This document shows, piece by piece, positions 1 to 6,288 of a stretch of 9,266 bases of DNA. Numbering within the stretch: position 1 is the stretch's first letter; each line of letters begins with the position of its first letter. The DNA is from JABFRJ01 sp964389095 (GTDB lineage: Bacteria; Pseudomonadota; Alphaproteobacteria; Rhizobiales; Hyphomicrobiaceae): assembly GCA_964389095.1 (NCBI GenBank), contig CAYMEB010000190.1, forward strand, positions 1 through 9,266, in the 5' to 3' direction. The notes under the pieces were generated by a model. That model worked only from the letters and a program-made list of their open reading frames with translations. It searched no databases and was not told the DNA's origin. A program made the position numbers and the translations under genes.

Positions 1-744
1 CGGCGCCACCTGGTCTTGATCGAAGACAGCTGCGAGGCGCTCGGCGCCAGCTACGGCGGCAAGCCGGTCGGCACGTTCGGCCGCGTCGCGACCTTCAGCT
101 TCTACTATTCGCACCACATCACGACGCTCGAGGGCGGCATCACAGTCACCGATGATTTCGACCTGGCAGAGCTGATGCGTATCCTGCGTGCCCATGGCTG
201 GGTGCGCGAGGTCAAGGACCGAGAGAGCTGGCTGAAGAAGTATCCGGAATTCGACCCGCGCTTCCTGTTCGTCAACGTGGGCTACAATCTGCGGCCGATG
301 GAACTCAGTGGTGCGATGGGCCTTGTGCAGCTTCCGAAGCTCGCACAATTCGTCGACCAGCGTCGCGAGAACTCGGCATGGTTCCGCCGCGAGCTGGCGC
401 AGTACGGCGACTTCTTCGACTTCCAGGAGGAGCAACCCAAAGGCCGACACTCGTGGTTCGGCTTCCCAATTCGCGTCAAGGCAAATGCCGGCTTCAAGGT
501 CACCGAGCTCACGAAGGCGTTGAACGCCCAGCACATCGAGACCCGGCCGATCATTGCCGGCAACATTGCCCGCCAGCCGGCGCTCAAGCTGTACGAGCAC
601 CGCGTGGTTGGCGACATGAAGCACTCGAACGCGGTAATGGACGGCGCCTTTTCCTTTGGCAACCATCAGGACGTCGATTCCGGCGCCCGTCAGTATGTCG
701 CCGAGCAGGTCCGTGCCTTCCTGCGGGCGCGCTCCCTGATCTAG
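1..744 (+). CDS. DegT/DnrJ/EryC1-fold nucleotide-sugar 3-dehydratase (ColD-like), C-terminal part
   Basis: The frame is open from base 1, so the start lies outside the window; 247 codons remain of a family usually near 390-430 residues. Visible residue 9 is the Asp of the IEDSCEALGA segment, which in this fold pairs with the pyridine nitrogen of PLP. The cofactor segment SFYYSHHITTLEGG (residues 33-46) has His38 where aminotransferases carry the Schiff-base Lys. Replacement of that Lys by His is known for ColD (GDP-4-keto-6-deoxymannose 3-dehydratase) and for the E1/RfbH CDP-sugar dehydratases, which remove the C3 hydroxyl instead of transaminating. E1 enzymes also have a four-Cys [2Fe-2S] site shortly after this His; none of those Cys are present, so a ColD-like, iron-independent enzyme fits better. 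It is followed 4 bp later by a sugar kinase. The substrate nucleotide (GDP, CDP or other) cannot be read from the sequence. Confidence 0.88.
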   Translation, partial: RRHLVLIEDSCEALGASYGGKPVGTFGRVATFSFYYSHHITTLEGGITVTDDFDLAELMRILRAHGWVREVKDRESWLKKYPEFDPRFLFVNVGYNLRPMELSGAMGLVQLPKLAQFVDQRRENSAWFRRELAQYGDFFDFQEEQPKGRHSWFGFPIRVKANAGFKVTELTKALNAQHIETRPIIAGNIARQPALKLYEHRVVGDMKHSNAVMDGAFSFGNHQDVDSGARQYVAEQVRAFLRARSLI

Positions 745-748
745 CCAG

Positions 749-1762
749 ATGATCATCACCCGCACGCCCCTTCGCGTCTCCTTTTTCGGCGGCGGCACGG
801 ACTATCCGGCATGGTTCCGCGAACACGGCGGCGCCGTGCTCGCCACCACGATCGACAAGTATCTTTACCTGCACGTCCGCTACCTGCCGCCGTTCTTCGA
901 CTTCAAGAGCAGGATCGTCTGGTCTCAGATCGAGCAGGTGCAGTCGGCTGGTGAGATCAAGCATCCGGCGATCCGTGGCGTGCTGGAGTGGATGAAGGTC
1001 CACGAGGGAGTCGAGATTCATCATCACGGCGACCTGCCGGCGCGCACCGGCCTTGGCTCAAGTTCCTCTTTCACGGTCGGCCTTCTGCACGCCCTGCATG
1101 CACTCCGCGGCGAACTCGTCTCCAAGCGCGGGTTGGCAGAGGAGGCAATTTATGTCGAACAAACAGTTCTTAAAGAAAATGTCGGCGTTCAGGACCAGAT
1201 CTCGTCGGCCTTCGGGGGCTTGAACAGGGTCGACATCCGCCCCGATGGGTCTTTCGAGGTCGTCCCGCTGGTCGTTCAGGCCGACCGCCTCGAAAGCCTG
1301 CAGAGGCACTTGTTGCTGATCTACACCGGCCTGTCGCGGCATGCCTCGGAGATCGCAGCTGAGCAAGTCTCGACGATGGGCAGCAAAACCACCGAAATGA
1401 TGGCAATGCGGGCCATGGTCGACGAGGGTGAGAGGATTCTGGCGGGTACTGGCCCTATTCGGGAGTTTGGCCGGTTGCTCGACGATGCCTGGCAGCGCAA
1501 GAGATCGCTTTCGAGCAAGATCGCCCCAGGGCTGGTGAACGAAATGTACGACGCAGCCCGCAAGGCCGGTGCCGACGGCGGCAAGCTGCTGGGCGCGGGT
1601 GGCGGTGGCTTCATGTTGATCTTTGTCGCCCCCGAGAAGCGCGCTGCGGTGCTGAAAGCGCTTGAGAAGCTCCTCCCCGTGCCGTTTCGGTTCGAGCGCG
1701 GCGGCACCCAATTGGTTCTCTACGAGGCCCAGCCCAAGAACGGAAACTGGAGCGCGGGCTGA
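749..1762 (+). CDS. GHMP-family sugar kinase (HddA/fucokinase-like)
   Basis: The 337-residue product has all three GHMP kinase motifs: the N-terminal TPLRVSFFGGGTDYP (residues 6-20), the phosphate-binding PARTGLGSSSS loop (97-107), and the C-terminal KLLGAGGGGF (279-288). Asp149 in GVQDQ fits the usual catalytic Asp position. The N-terminal motif is typical of the sub-branch containing D-glycero-D-manno-heptose 7-phosphate kinase (HddA) and the kinase half of bacterial fucokinase/GDP-fucose pyrophosphorylase. Such enzymes phosphorylate C1 of a free or phosphorylated sugar before nucleotide activation. The ATG lies 4 bp after the preceding stop with no clear Shine-Dalgarno sequence, which suggests translational coupling. 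The kinase identity is strong; the exact sugar is not determined. No nucleotidyltransferase partner is seen here, so it would have to lie outside the window. Confidence 0.9.
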   Translation: MIITRTPLRVSFFGGGTDYPAWFREHGGAVLATTIDKYLYLHVRYLPPFFDFKSRIVWSQIEQVQSAGEIKHPAIRGVLEWMKVHEGVEIHHHGDLPARTGLGSSSSFTVGLLHALHALRGELVSKRGLAEEAIYVEQTVLKENVGVQDQISSAFGGLNRVDIRPDGSFEVVPLVVQADRLESLQRHLLLIYTGLSRHASEIAAEQVSTMGSKTTEMMAMRAMVDEGERILAGTGPIREFGRLLDDAWQRKRSLSSKIAPGLVNEMYDAARKAGADGGKLLGAGGGGFMLIFVAPEKRAAVLKALEKLLPVPFRFERGGTQLVLYEAQPKNGNWSAG

Positions 1763-1763
1763 C

Positions 1764-2720
1764 ATGGCCCGCCGTCGGATCCTGGTGTGCGGCGCGACCG
1801 GCTTCATCGGCCGGAACATTGTCGAGTGGTTGGCGCGACGCGACGATCTCGAGATTCACGCACTTCGCTTCTCTCGGCCGGCATATGACGTTCCGGGCGT
1901 CACCTGGCATCAGGCCGATTTGCGCGATAGCCATGCAGTGAACCGGTTGGTGTCCGGCATGGACGTCATCATTCAGGCAGCGGCAACGACGTCAGGGGCG
2001 CGGGACATCGTCCGCACGCCATATATTCATGTGACGGACAACGCCGTCATGAATTCGCTTTTGCTGCGTGCCTGCTTCGACAACAAAGTCGGGCATTTCG
2101 TCTTCTTCAGCTGCTCGGTGATGTATCAGCCACGCGAAAGGCCGTGGCGCGAGGAGGAGTGGGACGCCTCGCAGGAACTGCATCCGAACTATTTCCATAC
2201 CGGATGGACCAAGATCTATATCGAAAAGATGTGCGAGTTTTTCGGGCGCCTCGGCGTTACCCGACACACTGTGATACGCCACACCAACGTCTACGGCCCG
2301 CACGACAAGTTCGACCTGGAGCGTAGCCACGTCTTCGGCGCGACGATCACCAAAGTGATGACAAGCAAGACCGGCGCAATCACCGTCTGGGGAACAGGGG
2401 AGGAGGCGCGCGACCTGATCCATGTCGATGATCTGGTTCGCTTCGTTGAGCTTTCCGTCGATCGTCAGGTGGCGCCTTACGAGATGATGCACGTAAGCGC
2501 GGGTTCTTCCATACAGATCAAGGACCTGGTCGCCAAGATCATTGCCGCCTCGGGCCGACAACTGCGCATCGAGCACGACCTGGCAGGACCCACAATCAAG
2601 ACTTCGTTCGCGTTGGATCACAGCCGCGCGACGGAGAGACTCGGCTGGCGCCCGCAGGTTTCACTCGACGAGGGTATTCGGCGTACCGTGCAATGGTGGA
2701 AACAGGCCTTCGGCGCATGA
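1764..2720 (+). CDS. NAD(P)-dependent epimerase/dehydratase (extended SDR, GDP-fucose/colitose synthase-like)
   Basis: The product is 318 residues from the ATG at 1764. This start is preferred over in-frame codons further upstream because it places the Rossmann motif GATGFIG at residues 10-16, follows GGAG by about 11 bases and begins just after the previous stop. TNVYGPHDKF (174-183) closely resembles the segment of GDP-L-fucose synthase that holds its catalytic His, and RDLIHVDDL (217-225) is typical of extended SDRs acting on nucleotide sugars. The usual YxxxK site reads TGWTK (146-150), so Lys150 is kept but the Tyr position is Thr; Tyr143 and Tyr152 are nearby. The position of the epimerase Cys of fucose synthase appears to be Ser118. 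A role in 4-keto reduction and/or C5 epimerisation of the 3-deoxy product is inferred from the fold and the ColD-like neighbour. Confidence 0.88.
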   Translation: MARRRILVCGATGFIGRNIVEWLARRDDLEIHALRFSRPAYDVPGVTWHQADLRDSHAVNRLVSGMDVIIQAAATTSGARDIVRTPYIHVTDNAVMNSLLLRACFDNKVGHFVFFSCSVMYQPRERPWREEEWDASQELHPNYFHTGWTKIYIEKMCEFFGRLGVTRHTVIRHTNVYGPHDKFDLERSHVFGATITKVMTSKTGAITVWGTGEEARDLIHVDDLVRFVELSVDRQVAPYEMMHVSAGSSIQIKDLVAKIIAASGRQLRIEHDLAGPTIKTSFALDHSRATERLGWRPQVSLDEGIRRTVQWWKQAFGA

Positions 2721-3691
2721 AGTATCGCGCGCTGGGAGGCAGTGGGATTTCCGTTTCCGAAATCGGCTTCGGCGCCTGGGGTATCGGTGGGCGGACTGTC
2801 GGCACGACGTCTTATGGTGATACCGACGACGCCGTCTCGCTCCGGGCCCTGGAGCGTGCGCTCGACGTCGGTATTAGCTTCTTCGACACATCCAGCGCCT
2901 ATGGTGACGGCCACAGCGAGGAACTTATAGGCCGCGCTTTCGAGCGACGGCGATCCGATGTCGTCATTGCCACCAAGGCTGGGTACGACTCATGGACGCG
3001 TCCGCCGGACTTCTCTCCGAAGGCGGTGATCGCCTCGACGGAGCGCAGCTTGCGGCGGCTGCGCACCGACTACATCGATCTTCTGCAACTGCACAATCCA
3101 CCGTCCGATGCCCTGCGTGACGGCACACTGCGCGATGCGCTCGCGGGTCTTCAGGCGGCCGGCAAGATCCGGGCCTGGGGCGTGTCTGCCAAGAGCCCGG
3201 GCGAGGCACTCGAAGCCCTGCGTGACGCCGGCGCAGCCGTTGTGCAGGCAAATTTCAACATGATGGACGTACGCGCCGAAAGCAGCGGATTGCTCACCGA
3301 GGCCATGGCACGGGGCGCCGGATTCATTGCGCGGACGCCACTCTGTTTCGGATTTTTAACCGGCACGATAAGGCGCGACACCGTCTTTCCCGAGGGCGAC
3401 CATCGGCGCGGGTGGTCCCGGGAGCAACTCGACAACTGGATCGACGGTGCCAGAGATCTCCTCGACGCGGTGGGAGCGAAGCCGGGCGCAGAGGGCGCTG
3501 ACGCCGCATTGCGCTTCTGCCTGTCGTTCGCGGCTGTTTCGAGTGTCATTCCGGGCATTCTCGCCCCGACCGAGGCCGATGCCAACGCGGCAGCGAGCGG
3601 ACACGGGCCGCTCCCCGACGCCGCGGTGGCCAGGGTGCTCGAAATCAATCGCAATCGTCAGTTCTTCGCGGCTCGCCCGCGCAACGCCTGA
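2717..3691 (+). CDS. Aldo/keto reductase
   Basis: The ATG at 2717 overlaps the previous stop (ATGA) and gives a 324-residue protein starting MKYRALGGSGISVSEIGFG, the normal N-terminus of the family. An ATG eight codons earlier is possible but adds an atypical extension. The AKR catalytic tetrad is complete: Asp57 and Tyr62 in FDTSSAYGDGHSEE, Lys87 in VIATKAG, and His126 in DLLQLHNP. The length matches a single-domain (beta/alpha)8 NADPH-dependent carbonyl reductase of the cytoplasm. As the last gene of the tightly spaced sugar operon it probably reduces a keto group on a sugar intermediate or its precursor, but that role comes from context only. AKRs are diverse, and the substrate cannot be assigned from sequence. 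Confidence 0.9.
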   Translation: MKYRALGGSGISVSEIGFGAWGIGGRTVGTTSYGDTDDAVSLRALERALDVGISFFDTSSAYGDGHSEELIGRAFERRRSDVVIATKAGYDSWTRPPDFSPKAVIASTERSLRRLRTDYIDLLQLHNPPSDALRDGTLRDALAGLQAAGKIRAWGVSAKSPGEALEALRDAGAAVVQANFNMMDVRAESSGLLTEAMARGAGFIARTPLCFGFLTGTIRRDTVFPEGDHRRGWSREQLDNWIDGARDLLDAVGAKPGAEGADAALRFCLSFAAVSSVIPGILAPTEADANAAASGHGPLPDAAVARVLEINRNRQFFAARPRNA

Positions 3692-3697
3692 AGTCCG

Positions 3698-4771
3698 TCA
3701 GGCGGCCCGGGCTTCTTCCCAGTGGGCTCGACAGAGGGAGCGCTCCTCGAGGACCGCGTCAGCCAGGCCCCAGTTCTCGCCCTGATTGGGGACGAGACGT
3801 TTGCCTTTGGCCCAGCGACTTGCAGGCAGGACAAAGTTTCGTTCTATCGACGGACCGATGATCGAATCCACGCCTCGCACCATGCGGCGGGGATAGTCGA
3901 GCCAAGTGCGGATCCGATGGGCGGTGTGCTCGCTGAGCTTCTCGGACAGAAGCTTGTCCAGTTTGCGTTGCCAGGGTTGCCAGACTTGACGGACTCTTGT
4001 GGCATTCAGATTGCCATGGCTCGGCTTGTAGACAAGGCAGTCTTTAGGCCAGCGACATTCGCGCACGCCGTTGGCGGCGGCGGCGTGCATAACCAATGAG
4101 TCGATGTCGAGGGACAGCACGGTTGGATCGAAAGGGTGGCCGCGTACAAGATGCCAGTGTGCAGCGGACAGTAACGTGAAATCGCCGCAGGCGTTCGTGT
4201 GCAGGTCGCGCAGTTCCCAGTGCGCCGACTGCTGGATGAGCGCATGCGGCGCCGAGGGAAGGGACAACAGCCTGGCCATCAGGGAGTCGTCGTCCAGTTC
4301 CCAGAAATCATCGCCTTCGATCGCTACGTCGCAACGATCGATGCGATACATCGTATCGGGGTCAAGATCTCGGCGAGCGATCATCTCGACGACTTCAGAA
4401 GTGAGAAACGTGTCGCTCGACTTCGCGGTAACAAATCGTCCGCGTGCTCGCCGGATACCGACATTCAGCGCCTCGGCCGGCTGAACACCTCGTTCTTCGT
4501 TGCCTTCGAATCGCCTGTGATGGACGGAGGGCACGATGATTCCGCGAATGCTCACGTGGTCTAGCGTCTTCGGGATGTCGAGCGAATCGATTACCAGCGG
4601 CCGATCTTGCGGCGGGTTCCATTCAGTGAACAGGATTTCCGAAGCAAGGCCTGCACGCTCGAGCTGATGAACGAGAAAAATCAGGGCGCGATTCACGCGC
4701 TTGACGTAGTCTGTTGTGTAGCCGTCGTTGCGTCCGAACGAGACGAAGCTGACGTAGGGCGTTGTGCTCAT
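3698..4771 (-). CDS. GT-A-like glycosyltransferase, poorly characterised polysaccharide-locus family
   Basis: The 357-residue product starts YVSFVSFGRNDGY (6-18), a first strand plus loop as in GT-A nucleotide-sugar folds. ALNVGIRRARGRFVTAKSSD (101-120) is the stretch where GT-A enzymes place the metal/nucleotide acidic motif; only one Asp (120) is left, so the DxD is degenerate. MYRIDRCDV (141-149) and LHTNACGDFTLLS (190-202), followed by LDIDSL (221-226), are motifs I associate with a group of uncharacterised glycosyltransferase-like proteins in bacterial polysaccharide clusters. No signal peptide or membrane helix is evident, so it should be cytoplasmic. It lies 43 bp downstream of the GT2 gene on the same strand, probably in the same transcript. 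Its stop is only 6 bp from that of the opposing aldo/keto reductase gene. Transferase function is likely but unproven; donor and acceptor are unknown. Confidence 0.78.
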   Translation of the reverse strand: MSTTPYVSFVSFGRNDGYTTDYVKRVNRALIFLVHQLERAGLASEILFTEWNPPQDRPLVIDSLDIPKTLDHVSIRGIIVPSVHHRRFEGNEERGVQPAEALNVGIRRARGRFVTAKSSDTFLTSEVVEMIARRDLDPDTMYRIDRCDVAIEGDDFWELDDDSLMARLLSLPSAPHALIQQSAHWELRDLHTNACGDFTLLSAAHWHLVRGHPFDPTVLSLDIDSLVMHAAAANGVRECRWPKDCLVYKPSHGNLNATRVRQVWQPWQRKLDKLLSEKLSEHTAHRIRTWLDYPRRMVRGVDSIIGPSIERNFVLPASRWAKGKRLVPNQGENWGLADAVLEERSLCRAHWEEARAA

Positions 4772-4814
4772 GACAAACCAGCGATGTCCAACACCAAGAA
4801 TGGCGATTGGGATA

Positions 4815-5564
4815 TCAGATTCTGAGCCCGAGGAATTTCCGGATGTACAGCCGAACGATCATGAGAAGAACCAACGAACCATTGTACAGGATCGACCGCT
4901 TGGTGACGCCACCGATTCGCACGGGCTCATCGCCAGGAATCTCCGCCGCGCGCCTGTTCTGTAGCGCACAAACACCGGTTACCAGCGGCTCCAGAACCGG
5001 CCCCTTGAGATAGAGTTCGAAATCTGGATCAAGGAGGATGTCCCGGCTATAGCCGCGGTAGATGTTGAGCGCGTCGGTGATCGGGAACTTAGCAAGTGGT
5101 CGCATAAGGCGGGAGAACATCCAGTTCCCGAACGCTGTAATGGCGTGGTCGTCCTCGGAGACTGCATGCTCAAGATAGCGTGATACGACGACGTGGTCGT
5201 AGCCTTCTCGGAGTTTGCTTACGAGTTCTCTGAGCTGTTCGACCTTGCAGTTGCCATCCGGGCTGAACTCGATGATCAGGTCGTAGGGAAGCGCAAGCGC
5301 AATATCGTAGACTGCGTGGTGTAGACCCGGGCGCAACTGACTGGCGAGCGTCAGGCCCATCGACCAAGCATACTCCAAGGTGCCGTCGGTTGAGCCGCCG
5401 TCGACCACATACACCTCATCGAACAAGGAGCGGTCCATGAACGGGACTGTGGCCTTGAGGCCTTGAAGTTCGTTGAGAGTCGGAAGCAGTAGCGCAATCG
5501 TCCGGCGGTCGCTCCCGGAGTTTATCGCCGGTGGTTTGGAACCGCCGGGTATCGCCTCGTTCAT
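4815..5564 (-). CDS. Family 2 glycosyltransferase (polyprenyl-phosphate glycosyltransferase-like)
   Basis: The 249-residue protein has the GT2 hallmarks: LLLPTLNE (25-32) as first strand, VVDGGSTDGT (53-62) as nucleotide-binding loop, and FSPDGNC (100-106) in the metal-binding position. The later segment EIPGDEPVRIGGVTK (208-222) is typical of the dolichol/polyprenyl-phosphate sugar transferase-like branch. These enzymes move a sugar from a nucleotide donor, commonly to a lipid phosphate on the cytoplasmic membrane face. Unlike GtrB/ArnC-type proteins there is no two-helix C-terminal anchor; only one modest hydrophobic stretch (about 227-239) is present, so the protein may be peripheral. The upstream sequence has a GGGG run about four bases before the ATG. 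It is divergent from the HicB-like/GT-C pair across 145 bp, and a functional link to that GT-C is inferred. Confidence 0.9.
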   Translation of the reverse strand: MNEAIPGGSKPPAINSGSDRRTIALLLPTLNELQGLKATVPFMDRSLFDEVYVVDGGSTDGTLEYAWSMGLTLASQLRPGLHHAVYDIALALPYDLIIEFSPDGNCKVEQLRELVSKLREGYDHVVVSRYLEHAVSEDDHAITAFGNWMFSRLMRPLAKFPITDALNIYRGYSRDILLDPDFELYLKGPVLEPLVTGVCALQNRRAAEIPGDEPVRIGGVTKRSILYNGSLVLLMIVRLYIRKFLGLRI

Positions 5565-5709
5565 TTTCGCCCCAAAAAATTCACAGCATTCCTAGTGCCG
5601 TCATCATTTGCATGCAACCCATTCTGCGGGCCAATTTCCTGATCCGAGGTGCAAACTTCAAGTCCCTAGGATAGCATTAAATCCTCATGAATCGTGGGCG
5701 AGGCATCTA
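5565..5709. promoter_or_regulatory. Divergent intergenic region, presumed back-to-back promoters
   Basis: This 145-bp non-coding gap separates the leftward glycosyltransferase pair from the rightward HicB-like/GT-C pair, so it should hold both promoters. It contains a perfect 10-bp palindrome TTGCATGCAA (5608-5617), and a short inverted repeat AGGAT/ATCCT (5668-5672 and 5681-5685) around an A/T-rich centre that could be a -10 region. No convincing -35/-10 pair is visible on either strand. The GCGAGG at 5698-5703 is a plausible ribosome-binding site, six bases before the ATG at 5710. Confidence 0.4.
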
Positions 5710-6288
5710 ATGAGCAACGTGGGCGATGAGCGGCAGCCATATACAGCGGTGCTCATTGAGCGAGAGGGGCGGTTCTTCTTCTATGAGCCTGGGTTGGGGG
5801 TAATCGCGTCTGCTGAAAATGTAGACCAAGCATATAATCGATTCGTCGAAGCACGCGAAAACTTCGTAACGGAAATTGAGCAAGCTGGTCTCTCTAGCGC
5901 CCGCGTCGATGTGCAACAACCGCAATCGACGCGCAGTATCGGTGGCGAACTCAAGATTTTCATGGTCAAGACCACCGTCGTTGTGATGGTGATCGCGATC
6001 ATGGCGGCAACGCTCGGCCTTGGAATCGGTCATGCGGTGGATCGGTTATCGCAGTCCATTGGCGCAATAGTTGCGCCACTGACGTCGGTCTCCATAAGCG
6101 ACGTATCGCTGAAGGCGGCTGAAATTGCGCGCGACGTGCGTGAGATGCCCGACGGGAACAAAGACCTCCTGATCCGCAGCGTCGGGTACCTGTCGCGTGA
6201 GGCGGAGCCAGTGATAGCCGCGTGGCGGAATCCGCCTCCGCCAGGCGCTGCTAGTGAAAAATCGACGGGGGCGCCGCTTCCGAAATGA
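5710..6288 (+). CDS. Single-pass membrane protein with N-terminal HicB-like domain
   Basis: I chose the ATG at 5710 because GCGAGG stands six bases upstream. The open frame extends further back to a TTG at 5608, but that stretch looks non-coding. The product is 192 residues. Residues 11-60 run strand, strand, strand, helix (YTAVLIEREG, RFFFYEPGLGVIAS, then a long acidic helix), with the Pro-x-Leu placement of the HicB antitoxin-like fold. A single strong hydrophobic helix follows at about 84-108, then an amphipathic region and a Pro-rich tail (NPPPPGA, 174-180). With more basic residues before the helix than after, the HicB-like part would be cytoplasmic and the tail periplasmic. No toxin partner or DNA-binding helix is visible. 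The stop overlaps the start of the GT-C gene (ATGA), implying paired synthesis. The HicB link rests on pattern reading only, and the function is unknown. Confidence 0.75.
   Translation: MSNVGDERQPYTAVLIEREGRFFFYEPGLGVIASAENVDQAYNRFVEARENFVTEIEQAGLSSARVDVQQPQSTRSIGGELKIFMVKTTVVVMVIAIMAATLGLGIGHAVDRLSQSIGAIVAPLTSVSISDVSLKAAEIARDVREMPDGNKDLLIRSVGYLSREAEPVIAAWRNPPPPGAASEKSTGAPLPK

Noticed and set aside
584..1027. Minus-strand ORFs opposite the dehydratase and kinase genes, and similar long antisense ORFs elsewhere
   Set aside because: They are shadows of high-GC coding frames: Arg/Pro/His-rich, without domain motifs, and fully covered by well-supported genes on the other strand.
1662..1763. Upstream extension of the SDR gene to an ATG at 1662
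   Set aside because: It would add 34 low-complexity residues overlapping the kinase C-terminus in another frame and push the Rossmann motif away from the N-terminus; the ATG at 1764 has a GGAG upstream.
2693..2716. Earlier ATG for the aldo/keto reductase
   Set aside because: It adds eight residues not seen in the family; the ATG at 2717 gives the standard N-terminus and a normal ATGA overlap.
5608..5709. TTG start extending the HicB-like membrane protein by 34 residues
   Set aside because: The extension has no ribosome-binding site or recognisable domain, and it occupies the only promoter space between divergent genes.
5710..5900. HicA/HicB toxin-antitoxin system
   Set aside because: No small HicA-like double-stranded-RNA-binding ORF is visible beside either HicB-like gene, and one copy is membrane-anchored, so a classic toxin-antitoxin pair is not supported.
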